From contig NZ_CP020373.1 in NCBI RefSeq assembly GCF_003957745.1, forward strand, positions 930,001 through 994,000: a stretch of DNA of 64,000 nt, given 5' to 3'. Source of the DNA: Shewanella khirikhana (GTDB taxonomy: Bacteria; Pseudomonadota; Gammaproteobacteria; Enterobacterales; Shewanellaceae). Below are positions 1 through 8,497 of the stretch, in pieces. The notes under the pieces are model-generated. The model saw only the letters and a list, made by a program, of their open reading frames with translations, did no database searches and was not told where the DNA came from. The stretch's first letter is position 1. Each line of letters starts with the position of its first letter. A program made the position numbers and the translations under genes.

Positions 1-507
1 GCTGAAATTAGCAAGAACATGGGCCGTGAGCTGGAACAAGCTCTGAAAGCCAACGTGAAAGAGCAGGTAATCAACGGTCTGCTGGCTGCTAACGAAATCA
101 CGCTGCCAAAAGCCCTGATCGACGGCGAAATCAACGTACTGCGTCGTCAAGCCGTTCAGCGTTTCGGCGGTCAGACTGCCAACATGCCTGAGCTGCCAGC
201 CGAGCTGTTCGCCGAGCAAGCCGAGCGCCGCGTTAAAGTGGGCCTGCTGCTGGGCGAAGTGATCAAGTCTAACGAACTGCAAGTGGAAGATGAGCGCGTT
301 CAGGCGCTGATCGCTTCTATGGCTTCTGCCTACGAAGATCCATCTGAAGTAGTTGAATACTACAACGGCAACAAAGAGCTGATGCAGAACATGCGCAACG
401 TGGCTCTGGAAGAGCAAGCCGTTGAAGCGCTGCTGAAATCTGCAAAAGTGACCGAGAAGGAAGTTGCTTTTGAAGAATTTATGAACAAGGCTACCGGCCG
501 CGCGTAA
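1..507 (+). CDS. tig: Trigger factor, C-terminal part (partial at window edge)
   Basis: This is the C-terminal 168 residues of the ribosome-associated chaperone and peptidyl-prolyl isomerase that binds nascent chains at the tunnel exit. The reading frame is open from base 1, so the ribosome-binding and PPIase domains lie outside the window. What remains is the helical chaperone domain, including the family-typical stretches ALIDGEINVLRRQA, QRFGG and MASAYEDPSEVVEYY, and the end NVALEEQAVEALL. The gene stops just before a strong intrinsic terminator and is followed by clpP, the usual gammaproteobacterial order. Identification is firm; nothing can be said about its start. Confidence 0.97.
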   Translation, partial: AEISKNMGRELEQALKANVKEQVINGLLAANEITLPKALIDGEINVLRRQAVQRFGGQTANMPELPAELFAEQAERRVKVGLLLGEVIKSNELQVEDERVQALIASMASAYEDPSEVVEYYNGNKELMQNMRNVALEEQAVEALLKSAKVTEKEVAFEEFMNKATGRA

Positions 508-542
508 CCGCAGCTTGACTTGATTGGCGTTAAGCCATTTAT

Positions 543-582
543 AATGGCTCGTATGAGGCTCCTCATGCGAGCCATTTTTATT
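543..582 (+). terminator. Intrinsic terminator after tig
   Basis: A 9-bp stem (AATGGCTCG pairing with CGAGCCATT) encloses a second 5-bp stem (ATGAG/CTCAT) and is followed by five T residues. It separates tig from clpP, so clpP needs read-through or its own promoter. It ends only about 15 bases before the clpP start, so a clpP promoter would have to overlap or precede it. Confidence 0.85.
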
Positions 583-596
583 TAGGGAAGGGATAA

Positions 597-1205
597 ATGC
601 ATAACGCACCGGAATCAGTATTCAATGCGCTCGTGCCTATGGTGGTGGAACAGACCGCCAAAGGTGAGCGTTCCTACGATATCTATTCACGTCTGCTGAA
701 AGAGCGTGTCATCTTCCTGGTGGGCCAGGTTGAAGAGCACATGGCCAACCTTATCGTAGCGCAGCTGCTGTTTCTGGAATCAGAAAACCCTGATAAAGAG
801 ATCTATCTCTATATCAACTCCCCTGGCGGCTCGGTAACCGCTGGCATGGCGATTTACGATACCATGCAGTTTATCAAGCCAAAGGTCAGCACCGTATGTA
901 TCGGTCAGGCCTGCAGCATGGGCGCATTTTTGTTGGCAGGTGGCGAGAAAGGCATGCGTCACTGTTTGCCTAATTCAAGGGTGATGATCCACCAACCATT
1001 GGGTGGTTTCCAGGGACAGGCATCGGATATTGCTATCCATGCTCAGGAAATTTTAGGCATTAAGCACAAACTCAACCAGATGCTGGCGCATCACACCGGG
1101 CAACCGATGGAAGTGATTGAGCGCGATACCGATCGTGACAACTTCATGAGCGCAGAGCAGGCGGCCGAGTACGGTCTTATCGATTCGGTACTGACCAGCC
1201 GCTGA
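597..1205 (+). CDS. clpP: ATP-dependent Clp protease proteolytic subunit ClpP
   Basis: Serine peptidase subunit that forms the tetradecameric chamber used by ClpX and ClpA for regulated cytoplasmic proteolysis. The 202-residue length is normal. The nucleophile is Ser107 in GQACSMG and the catalytic His is His132 in MIHQPLGG; SPGGSV and the DRDNFMSAEQAAEYGLID tail region are family hallmarks. The ATG at 597 follows a GGGAAGGG-type ribosome binding site. It lies between tig and clpX, and the 82-base gap to clpX contains no obvious terminator, so clpP and clpX are probably co-transcribed. Confidence 0.98.
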   Translation: MHNAPESVFNALVPMVVEQTAKGERSYDIYSRLLKERVIFLVGQVEEHMANLIVAQLLFLESENPDKEIYLYINSPGGSVTAGMAIYDTMQFIKPKVSTVCIGQACSMGAFLLAGGEKGMRHCLPNSRVMIHQPLGGFQGQASDIAIHAQEILGIKHKLNQMLAHHTGQPMEVIERDTDRDNFMSAEQAAEYGLIDSVLTSR

Positions 1206-1287
1206 TTTTTACCGGCGACTGGGCTAAGCTCAGATTGACGGGGTTGAGAGAGACAGGCGATGGCCACATCGCAAACGGGGTAAAGTA

Positions 1288-2565
1288 ATGGGCGAGAACA
1301 AGAGTGGTGATGGCGGCAAGCTGCTGTATTGCTCTTTCTGCGGAAAGAGCCAGCACGAAGTGCGAAAGCTGATCGCCGGACCATCTGTGTATGTATGCGA
1401 CGAATGTGTTGAGCTTTGCAACGACATCATTCGCGAAGAGATTAAAGAGATCTCGCCTAAGCGGGATCACGACAAACTGCCGACGCCTCATGAACTGAGA
1501 GCGCATCTGGACGACTACGTGATTGGCCAGGAAAAAGCCAAGAAGGTGTTGTCGGTGGCAGTGTATAACCACTATAAGCGTCTGCGTAACGGCAATCCCA
1601 AAGAAGGGGTTGAGCTTGGCAAGAGTAACATCCTGCTGATTGGTCCTACCGGTAGCGGTAAGACCTTGCTTGCCGAGACCCTGGCGCGTTTCCTCAATGT
1701 GCCGTTTACCATGGCCGATGCCACCACCCTGACCGAAGCCGGTTACGTGGGTGAGGACGTTGAGAACATCATTCAAAAACTGCTGCAAAAGTGCGACTAC
1801 GATGTGGAAAAGGCCCAGCGTGGCATTGTCTATATCGATGAAATCGACAAAATCAGCCGTAAGTCCGACAACCCCTCCATCACCCGTGATGTGAGTGGTG
1901 AAGGTGTGCAGCAGGCGCTGCTGAAGCTGATTGAAGGCACAGTGGCTGCGGTGCCGCCCCAGGGGGGCCGCAAGCATCCGCAGCAGGAATTCCTGCAGGT
2001 TGATACCTCCAAGATCCTGTTCGTGTGCGGCGGCGCCTTTGCCGGCCTTGAGAAGGTGATTGAGCAGCGTACCCATACCGGCAGTGGTATTGGCTTCGGT
2101 GCCCAGGTAAAAGGCAAAGAAGACAAAGAAAGCATGTCTGACATCCTGTCGCAGGTTGAGCCGGAAGATCTGGTCAAATACGGCCTTATCCCTGAGTTCA
2201 TCGGTCGTCTGCCTGTGGTAGCTACCCTGGCTGAGCTGGATGAAGACGCGCTTATCCAGATTCTGTCTGAGCCCAAGAACGCCCTCACCAAGCAATACGC
2301 GGCGCTGTTTGAGATGGAAGGGGTAGAGCTTGAATTCCGTGAAGATGCGCTGAAGGCGATCGCCCAGAAGGCCATGTCACGTAAGACAGGTGCCCGTGGT
2401 CTGCGCTCGATTGTAGAAGGCATTTTGCTTGATACCATGTATGACCTGCCTTCTCAGGACGGTGTGAGCAAAGCCGTGGTAGATGAGTCTGTGGTGAAGG
2501 GCGAATCGGCCCCCATCCTGATTTACGAGCAAGCCGAATCACAGGCCGCCAGCGGCGACCAATAA
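1288..2565 (+). CDS. clpX: ATP-dependent Clp protease ATP-binding subunit ClpX
   Basis: AAA+ unfoldase that recognises tagged substrates and threads them into ClpP. The N-terminal zinc-binding domain has four cysteines (Cys15, Cys18, then a CDEC pair). The AAA+ module shows Walker A GPTGSGKT, Walker B VYIDEIDKI and the sensor region GARGLRSIVEGILLDTMYDLPS. The IGFGAQ segment corresponds to the ClpP-docking IGF loop. The 425-residue length matches the family. An intrinsic terminator follows before lon. Confidence 0.98.
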   Translation: MGENKSGDGGKLLYCSFCGKSQHEVRKLIAGPSVYVCDECVELCNDIIREEIKEISPKRDHDKLPTPHELRAHLDDYVIGQEKAKKVLSVAVYNHYKRLRNGNPKEGVELGKSNILLIGPTGSGKTLLAETLARFLNVPFTMADATTLTEAGYVGEDVENIIQKLLQKCDYDVEKAQRGIVYIDEIDKISRKSDNPSITRDVSGEGVQQALLKLIEGTVAAVPPQGGRKHPQQEFLQVDTSKILFVCGGAFAGLEKVIEQRTHTGSGIGFGAQVKGKEDKESMSDILSQVEPEDLVKYGLIPEFIGRLPVVATLAELDEDALIQILSEPKNALTKQYAALFEMEGVELEFREDALKAIAQKAMSRKTGARGLRSIVEGILLDTMYDLPSQDGVSKAVVDESVVKGESAPILIYEQAESQAASGDQ

Positions 2566-2592
2566 TTGGTCATTTGCTTTCAAGAAGATACG

Positions 2593-2619
2593 AAAGGAGT
2601 CCGATTGGGCTCCTTTTTT
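2593..2619 (+). terminator. Intrinsic terminator after clpX
   Basis: The stem AAAGGAG/CTCCTTT, extended by a T-G wobble and CC/GG around the loop GATT, runs into a T-tract. It ends the clpX transcript just before the lon promoter. Confidence 0.85.
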
Positions 2620-2631
2620 ACATTTGAGCCA

Positions 2632-2658
2632 TTGAAAGGGCGGAAACTGCCCCAATAT
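2632..2658 (+). promoter_or_regulatory. Putative sigma32 (heat-shock) promoter of lon
   Basis: TTGAAA at 2632-2637 and CCCAATAT at 2651-2658 are separated by 13 bases. This resembles the RpoH consensus (CTTGAAA, 13-17 bases, CCCCATnT) with one or two mismatches. It lies between the clpX terminator and the lon start, where a heat-shock promoter is expected. Start-site mapping has not been done, so this is inference from sequence. Confidence 0.6.
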
Positions 2659-2693
2659 ACTCGGATATAGTCCATCTGATACGGAATCGAGTT

Positions 2694-5051
2694 ATGTCCC
2701 AAGAGCGTGAAGCGCATTTCGAATTGCCGGTCCTGCCACTGAGAGACGTGGTGGTGTACCCCCATATGGTCATTCCGTTATTCGTGGGTCGTGAGAAGTC
2801 CATTCGTTGCCTGGAAACCGCCATGGCACAGGACAAGCAGATCATGCTGGTCGCCCAGCGCGATGCGGATCTTGACGAACCTGCGGCCGATGACATCTTT
2901 GAAGTCGGTACCATTGCCTCTATTTTGCAATTGCTCAAGCTGCCCGACGGCACAGTAAAAGTACTGGTTGAAGGCGGCCGCCGCGCCCGCGTGGCCCGTT
3001 TTACTCAGGAAGAGCCCTTCTTTGTTGCGCGAATTGAAGAGCTGCCATCGGACCCACTGGCCGAGAAGGAAGAAGAGGTGCTGGTACGCAGCGCCATCGC
3101 CCAGTTTGAAGGCTACATCAAGCTTAACAAGAAGATCCCGCCCGAAGTGCTGACTTCCATGTCCGGCATCGATGAAGCTGCGCGTCTGGCCGACACCATG
3201 GCGGCCCATATGCCGCTCAAACTCGAAGACAAGCAGTCCGTGCTCGAGATGGTCAATGTTGGCGAACGCCTCGAGTACCTGATGGCGATGATGGAAGCCG
3301 AAATCGATTTGCTGCAGGTGGAGAAGCGCATTCGCTCCCGCGTGAAGAAGCAAATGGAGAAGAGCCAGCGCGAGTACTATCTGAATGAGCAAATGAAAGC
3401 CATTCAGAAGGAGCTTGGCGATCTGGACGAAGGCCACGACGAATTCGAGACTCTCAATCGCAAGATTGAAGAGGCCAAGATGCCCGCCGATGCCAAAGAC
3501 AAGGCCCAGGCCGAGCTGAACAAACTCAGAATGATGTCGCCCATGTCGGCCGAAGCCACTGTGGTGCGCTCCTATGTCGACTGGATGACCTCGGTGCCCT
3601 GGTTTGAGCGCTCCAAAATCAAGCGCGACCTGTCCAAGGCCGAGCAGGTGCTCAATGCTGACCACTATGGTCTTGAGAAGGTTAAAGAGCGCATCCTTGA
3701 GTATTTGGCGGTGCAGACCCGGGTTAAACAGCTTAAAGGCCCAATTCTGTGTCTGGTAGGCCCACCGGGTGTGGGTAAGACCTCGCTTGGGCAGTCGATT
3801 GCCAAGGCGACCGGTCGTAAGTATGTGCGTGTGGCCCTTGGCGGCGTGCGTGACGAAGCGGAAATCCGCGGTCACCGCCGTACCTACATCGGATCAATGC
3901 CTGGCAAAATCATCCAGAAGATGGCCAAAGTGGGCGTGAAAAACCCGCTGTTCCTGCTGGATGAAATCGACAAAATGAGCTCCGACATGCGCGGCGACCC
4001 GGCGTCAGCGCTGCTGGAAGTGCTGGATCCCGAGCAGAATGCCACCTTTAACGATCACTATCTGGAGGTCGATTACGATCTCTCCGATGTGATGTTTGTG
4101 GCTACCAGTAACTCCATGGATATTCCAGGCCCGCTGCTGGACCGTATGGAAGTCATTCGTCTGTCTGGTTACACCGAGGACGAGAAGCTCAATATCGCCA
4201 AGCAGCATCTGCTGCCAAAGCAGGTTGAGCGTAACGGCCTGAAGCCACATGAAATCAGCGTCGATGATGGCGCAATTCTGGGCATCATTCGTTACTACAC
4301 CCGCGAAGCGGGCGTGCGTGCCCTTGAACGTGAGCTGTCGAAGATTTGCCGTAAAGTCGTTAAGCAAATCCTGCTGGATAAGAGCGTGAAACACGTGGAT
4401 GTGACCGGTGACAACCTCAAGTCCTTCCTCGGTGTGCAGCGTCATGATTACGGCAAGGCTGAGTCGAACAATCAGGTGGGCCAGGTAACAGGTCTTGCCT
4501 GGACTCAGGTGGGCGGCGACCTGCTGACCATCGAAGCCACTTCCGTGGCCGGTAAAGGCAAGCTTACTTACACAGGTTCACTCGGTGATGTGATGCAGGA
4601 GTCGATTCAGGCGGCCATGACAGTGGTGCGTGCCCGCGCCGAACAGCTTGGCATCAACCCTGACTTCTACGAGAAGCGTGATATCCACGTGCACGTGCCT
4701 GAAGGTGCAACGCCAAAAGATGGCCCATCTGCAGGCTGTGCTATGTGCACCGCACTGGTTTCCAGCCTCACCGGTAACCCGGTGCGTGCCGATGTCGCCA
4801 TGACCGGCGAAATCACCCTGCGCGGCGAAGTGCTGCCCATTGGTGGCCTGAAAGAAAAGCTGCTTGCGGCTCACCGCGGTGGCATCAAGCATGTGCTTAT
4901 CCCCAAAGAAAACGAGCGTGACCTTGAGGAAATCCCGGCTAACGTCGTGGCGGACCTGCAAATTCACCCGGTTCGCTGGGTGGATGAAGTGCTGAAACTG
5001 GCGCTTGAGCGCCCGGTTGAAGGCTTCGAAGTGGTAAAAAACGCCGGATAA
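2694..5051 (+). CDS. lon: ATP-dependent protease Lon
   Basis: Cytoplasmic AAA+ serine protease that degrades misfolded and short-lived regulatory proteins. The 785-residue protein has the N-terminal LAN domain (starting LPVLPLRDVVVYPHMVIPLFVGR), a coiled-coil middle part, an AAA+ module with Walker A GPPGVGKT and Walker B PLFLLDEIDKM, and the C-terminal peptidase domain with Ser679 in DGPSAGCAM. All catalytic elements are intact. It has its own promoter region with sigma32-like elements. After the stop there is an AAGGGG/CCCCTT hairpin (5090-5110) without a clear T-tract, so termination before hupB may be incomplete. Confidence 0.98.
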   Translation: MSQEREAHFELPVLPLRDVVVYPHMVIPLFVGREKSIRCLETAMAQDKQIMLVAQRDADLDEPAADDIFEVGTIASILQLLKLPDGTVKVLVEGGRRARVARFTQEEPFFVARIEELPSDPLAEKEEEVLVRSAIAQFEGYIKLNKKIPPEVLTSMSGIDEAARLADTMAAHMPLKLEDKQSVLEMVNVGERLEYLMAMMEAEIDLLQVEKRIRSRVKKQMEKSQREYYLNEQMKAIQKELGDLDEGHDEFETLNRKIEEAKMPADAKDKAQAELNKLRMMSPMSAEATVVRSYVDWMTSVPWFERSKIKRDLSKAEQVLNADHYGLEKVKERILEYLAVQTRVKQLKGPILCLVGPPGVGKTSLGQSIAKATGRKYVRVALGGVRDEAEIRGHRRTYIGSMPGKIIQKMAKVGVKNPLFLLDEIDKMSSDMRGDPASALLEVLDPEQNATFNDHYLEVDYDLSDVMFVATSNSMDIPGPLLDRMEVIRLSGYTEDEKLNIAKQHLLPKQVERNGLKPHEISVDDGAILGIIRYYTREAGVRALERELSKICRKVVKQILLDKSVKHVDVTGDNLKSFLGVQRHDYGKAESNNQVGQVTGLAWTQVGGDLLTIEATSVAGKGKLTYTGSLGDVMQESIQAAMTVVRARAEQLGINPDFYEKRDIHVHVPEGATPKDGPSAGCAMCTALVSSLTGNPVRADVAMTGEITLRGEVLPIGGLKEKLLAAHRGGIKHVLIPKENERDLEEIPANVVADLQIHPVRWVDEVLKLALERPVEGFEVVKNAG

Positions 5052-5214
5052 GGCAAAAAAGTGCGCTACAGGCTTAAAAAAAGTGAAAAAAGGGGCTTAA
5101 CAAACCCCTTAGCTGTGGTAGCCTAGGTTCGTGGAGAGCCAGTACCTCCCAAACCCTTGGCAGGGCTGGCTTTGAGCTGTATCCAACTTTAATTCTTTGG
5201 TTTTTCGTTGACGC

Positions 5215-5243
5215 TTGAACTTTGGTTTCAAGCTTGTTATAAA
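5215..5243 (+). promoter_or_regulatory. Putative hupB promoter with embedded inverted repeat
   Basis: TTGAAC (5215-5220) and TATAAA (5238-5243) are spaced by exactly 17 bases, a good sigma70 match. GCTTGAA and TTCAAGC form an inverted repeat that begins in the -35 element and ends inside the spacer. That placement could let a regulator block the promoter. Confidence 0.6.
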
Positions 5244-5309
5244 AGCCTCCGCAGACCGCTCTAGAGAAGGATTTGGTTGCGGCGCAAAAACTACATTCAA
5301 GGGGATGAC

Positions 5310-5582
5310 ATGAATAAATCTGAACTGATCGAGAAAATTGCTTCTGGTGCTGACATTTCCAAGGCCGCTGCCGGCCGTGCACTGGATTCTTTCATCGCTG
5401 CTGTGACCGAAGGTCTGAAGGACGGCGGTAAGATTTCCCTGGTTGGTTTTGGTACTTTTGAAGTTCGTGAGCGTGCTGAGCGTACCGGCCGTAACCCACA
5501 ATCTGGCAAAGAGATCAAAATCCCTGCTGCTAAGATCCCAGCATTCAAAGCTGGTAAAGCTCTGAAAGACGCTGTCAACTAA
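5310..5582 (+). CDS. hupB: DNA-binding protein HU-beta
   Basis: Small histone-like nucleoid protein of 90 residues that bends and compacts DNA and pairs with HU-alpha. The start MNKSELIEKIA, the GFGTFEVRERAERTGRNPQSGKEI beta-arm and the IPAAKIPAFKAGKALKDAV tail are diagnostic. The ATG at 5310 is chosen because AAGGGG lies a few bases upstream; an in-frame extension to 5277 adds non-conserved residues. Codon use is strongly biased, as expected for a very highly expressed gene. It is flanked by its own promoter and terminator, between lon and ppiD as in E. coli. Confidence 0.97.
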   Translation: MNKSELIEKIASGADISKAAAGRALDSFIAAVTEGLKDGGKISLVGFGTFEVRERAERTGRNPQSGKEIKIPAAKIPAFKAGKALKDAVN

Positions 5583-5610
5583 GACTCGCCTTTGTAGGCT
5601 TTCGTTCTTC

Positions 5611-5635
5611 AAGCACTGCGTTTGCAGTGCTTTTT
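5611..5635 (+). terminator. Intrinsic terminator after hupB
   Basis: The stem AAGCACTGC/GCAGTGCTT with loop GTTT is followed by Ts, 28 bases after the hupB stop. Confidence 0.88.
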
Positions 5636-5744
5636 ACGAATTGAAGGGCTTGGGTGTCAGCACCGAGGTCCGGAGTGACGAAGCATTAAAGGTCATTCCT
5701 GAAAAGTTACATAAAGGCGCATCCTAACAGAGATGCGCTTTTTT
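5636..5744 (+). other. Gene-free stretch ending in a second intrinsic terminator (small-RNA candidate)
   Basis: No convincing reading frame lies between the hupB terminator and ppiD. The stretch ends in a second full intrinsic terminator at 5713-5744: GGCGCATC pairs with GATGCGC(T), with flanking A/T pairs and six Ts. A terminator with no gene in front suggests a short independent transcript or an attenuator ahead of ppiD. I cannot see a strong promoter for it. Confidence 0.35.
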
Positions 5745-5778
5745 ATTTCAATCACAAGAGTAACAAGCGGGACATCTG

Positions 5779-7626
5779 ATGTTAGAAAAGATCCGTGAAG
5801 GTGCCCAAGGTACCATTGCCAAGAGCATCCTGGTGCTGGTGATCCTTTCCTTTGCCTTTACCGGCGTGAGCAGCTACCTGGGCTCGTCAACCGAGACTCC
5901 GGCTGCCACCGTCAATGGCGAGGAAATTCCCCAGTCAGCTTTGGAGCAGGCCTATCAAAATGAAAAGGCCCGTATGGAGCAGCAACTGGGCGAAATGTTC
6001 GAAACCCTGGCAGCAGATGATAACTACCTGCGCTCCATCAAGCAGGGCGTACTCGAGCGTCTTATCGCCGACAAGCTGCTGGACCAGACTGCCACTTCGC
6101 TGGGCTTGCGCGTTTCTGACGAGCAAATCAAGCAAGCTATTGTTGATGAGCCAGCCTTCCAAACCGATGGCAAGTTCGACAACGAGCGTTATCTGGCCAT
6201 CCTGCGTCAGCTGGGTTATCAAACCAACAGTTTCCGCGACATGATGCGTGTTGATATGACCCGACGTCAGCTGCTCAATGCCCTGGTGGGCAGCGAGTTT
6301 GTGCTGCCCACCGAAAGCAAGGCGGTAGCCGAGCTGCAGGGCCAGACCCGCGATCTGCGTTATCTGGTGGTAGAAGCCGCACCTTTCGAAGCGGGCGTGA
6401 CCGTCACTGATGAAGAAGCCAAAAACTTCTACGATGCCAACCCGGATCAGTTCATCAACCCTGAGCAGGTGAGCCTCGAGTACCTGATGTTGTCTGCCAA
6501 GTCACTGGCCGATGCCATTACCGTGACCGATGAGCAAGCCAAGGCTTACTACGATGAGCACATGAGCCAGTACAAGACTCCTGAAAAGCGTCTGGCGGCC
6601 CACATCCTGGTGAATCTGGGAGATGATGAAGCGGCGGCGCAAGCCAAAGCTGACGCCATCTACGCCAAGTTGCAGGGCGGCGCCGATTTCGCCGAGCTGG
6701 CGAAAACCGACTCTGAAGACACCTTCAGCGGTGAGCAGGGCGGTCAGTTGGACTGGTTTGAACAGGGCGTAATGGACCCAGCCTTCGATGCCGCATTGTT
6801 CGGTTTGGAAAAGGGCCAGTACTCTGCCGTGGTGAAAACCGATTATGGTTTCCACATCATCAAGCTTTTGGATGTGCAGGGTGGTGAGCAGGCGGCCTTT
6901 GCCGAGGTTAAAGACCGCATTCTGGCGCAGCTGAAAGAAAAAGAAGCGCTGGATAAGTTCTACGGTCTGCAGCAAAAACTGGCTGATACCAGCTACGAAG
7001 TGCCTGATACCCTGAGTGAAGCTGCCAAGGCCACAGGTCTTGAAGTGAAGAGCACTGCTCTCTTTACCCGTGAACTGCCACCGGTTGAAATCAACAACCC
7101 GGCGCTCATCAAGGCAGCCTTCTCTGAGCAGGTACTGCAAAGCGGTATGAACAGTGACCTGATTGACCTTGGTGATAACAACGTGGCCGTGGTGCGCATG
7201 AAAGAGCACAAGATGGCCGGTACCCTGCCATTTGATGAAGTGAAAGCCGGTATCGTGGCCCGTCTGACCCAGGACAAAGCCAACGAAGCGGCCAAGCTGC
7301 AGGCTCAGGAACTGCTGGCCAAGTTCAAGGCAGGTGAAGCGCTTGAGCTGACGGCCAAAGCCAAAGTGGCCCGTTTTGACCGCGAACTGGACCCGTCCAT
7401 TGTGAACAAGGGCTTCCAGCTGGCCGTAGGCGGTGCTGATACCGTGAATATGGCTGCTGGCTATGCACTGGTAGTGCTGGACAAGGTAAATCCTGCTGAA
7501 GGCGTTCAGGACGCTCTGGTGCAGGCTCTGGCTCAGCGTCTGTCCGGTCAGTTTACTGAAACCACCTACCGTGGTGTGATTGAGTCACTGAAAGCCAAAG
7601 CTGAAATCAGCTACGCCGCCGAATAA
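5779..7626 (+). CDS. ppiD: Periplasmic folding chaperone / peptidyl-prolyl isomerase PpiD
   Basis: Inner-membrane-anchored SurA-like chaperone that works on proteins leaving the Sec translocon. The 615-residue product has one N-terminal membrane segment (SILVLVILSFAFTGVSSYL, about residues 16-34), a SurA_N-like region, a parvulin domain in the middle (HILVNLGDDEAAAQAKADAIYAKLQGGADFAELA to YGFHIIKLLDV, roughly residues 275-365) and a C-terminal helical part. It follows hupB in the standard order and ends at a strong terminator facing ung. Confidence 0.95.
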   Translation: MLEKIREGAQGTIAKSILVLVILSFAFTGVSSYLGSSTETPAATVNGEEIPQSALEQAYQNEKARMEQQLGEMFETLAADDNYLRSIKQGVLERLIADKLLDQTATSLGLRVSDEQIKQAIVDEPAFQTDGKFDNERYLAILRQLGYQTNSFRDMMRVDMTRRQLLNALVGSEFVLPTESKAVAELQGQTRDLRYLVVEAAPFEAGVTVTDEEAKNFYDANPDQFINPEQVSLEYLMLSAKSLADAITVTDEQAKAYYDEHMSQYKTPEKRLAAHILVNLGDDEAAAQAKADAIYAKLQGGADFAELAKTDSEDTFSGEQGGQLDWFEQGVMDPAFDAALFGLEKGQYSAVVKTDYGFHIIKLLDVQGGEQAAFAEVKDRILAQLKEKEALDKFYGLQQKLADTSYEVPDTLSEAAKATGLEVKSTALFTRELPPVEINNPALIKAAFSEQVLQSGMNSDLIDLGDNNVAVVRMKEHKMAGTLPFDEVKAGIVARLTQDKANEAAKLQAQELLAKFKAGEALELTAKAKVARFDRELDPSIVNKGFQLAVGGADTVNMAAGYALVVLDKVNPAEGVQDALVQALAQRLSGQFTETTYRGVIESLKAKAEISYAAE

Positions 7627-7643
7627 GCTCAATTTGCCAAATG

Positions 7644-7671
7644 AAAAGCCAGCCTCAGTGCTGGCTTTTTT
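7644..7671 (+). terminator. Bidirectional terminator between ppiD and ung
   Basis: The stem AAAAGCCAGC/GCTGGCTTTT with loop CTCAGT is followed by Ts. The matching A-run on the left lets it also serve ung, which converges from the other strand. Confidence 0.85.
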
Positions 7672-7747
7672 GTTTTTATCTTGGCGTTTGATTGGCGCAG
7701 CCGCCTGACTTTTTCATCAATCGGCCGGAATGGCGCGCGTAGATTGC

Positions 7748-8404
7748 CTACAGGCGCCAGTCGATGGGGGTGAGGTTCTGGCAGATCAACGCCTCATTGG
7801 CTTTGGCAAAGTGGTTACAGCCGAAAAAGCCCCGATTTGCCGACAAGGGCGATGGATGTGGCGAGCGCAGCACCAGATGTTTGTTGGCATCAATCAAACT
7901 CGCCTTCTTGCCCGCATGACTGCCCCAAAGCAGAAACACCAGCCCGGCTCTGTGCTCACTCAGGCCGCGGATCACCGCATCGGTAAAGCGCTCCCAGCCT
8001 AGGTGTGCGTGGGAGTGAGCTTGGCCCCGCTCCACGGTCAGCACGGTATTGAGCAGCAACACCCCCTGATGGGCCCAGGCGCTTAGGTCGCCATGGGCTG
8101 GCACCACAAAGCCCGGAATTGAGTTTGCCAGCTCGATAAACATATTCTGCAGCGACGGTGGCGGCGGGCAGGGAGCCTTGACCGAGAAGCACAGCCCGTG
8201 GGCCTGATTGGGGCCGTGGTAAGGGTCTTGTCCCAAAATCACCACCTTCACCTGCTCAAAGGCGGTGTAGCGAAAGGCATTGAAGATGTCGGCTTTAGGC
8301 GGATAGACGGTCACTCCGGCATGGATGCGTTTGTCGACATACCTCAAGGTGTCCTGAAAATAGGGGGCGCGTTTTTCAGCGCCAAGAAGCTGTTGCCAAT
8401 CCAC
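7748..8404 (-). CDS. ung: Uracil-DNA glycosylase
   Basis: Base-excision repair enzyme that removes uracil from DNA. The 218-residue family-1 protein has the water-activating motif GQDPYHGPNQAHGLCFSV and the C-terminal DNA-intercalation motif SPHPSPLSANRGFFG. The start is a GTG at 8404, preceded by AGAAGGA at good spacing; no ATG with a better site is present. It converges with ppiD. Confidence 0.97.
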   Translation of the reverse strand: MDWQQLLGAEKRAPYFQDTLRYVDKRIHAGVTVYPPKADIFNAFRYTAFEQVKVVILGQDPYHGPNQAHGLCFSVKAPCPPPPSLQNMFIELANSIPGFVVPAHGDLSAWAHQGVLLLNTVLTVERGQAHSHAHLGWERFTDAVIRGLSEHRAGLVFLLWGSHAGKKASLIDANKHLVLRSPHPSPLSANRGFFGCNHFAKANEALICQNLTPIDWRL

Positions 8405-8456
8405 CTTTTGTCCTTCTCTTTGTCTGAATGTCTCTATTATGCTGATATTTGAGCAT

Positions 8457-8484
8457 AAAAAAACGCCGCAGTGCGGCGTTTTTT
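8457..8484 (-). terminator. Terminator of fabV (bidirectional)
   Basis: ACGCCGC/GCGGCGT with a three-base AGT loop is flanked by an A-run on the left and a T-run on the right. It lies just beyond the fabV stop on the minus strand. Confidence 0.85.
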
Positions 8485-8497
8485 AAAGCGTTTGCGC

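Noticed and set aside
1177..2295. Long minus-strand frame opposite clpX (372 residues)
   Set aside because: It is a shadow of the biased codon use of clpX; the product is rich in His/Gln/Leu without domain features, and there is no ribosome-binding site.
2778..3875. Minus-strand frame opposite lon (365 residues)
   Set aside because: Antisense shadow of a highly conserved gene; low-complexity composition and no recognisable motif.
5090..5110. AAGGGG/CCCCTT hairpin after lon as a terminator
   Set aside because: No T-tract follows on the plus strand; listed only as a remark under lon.
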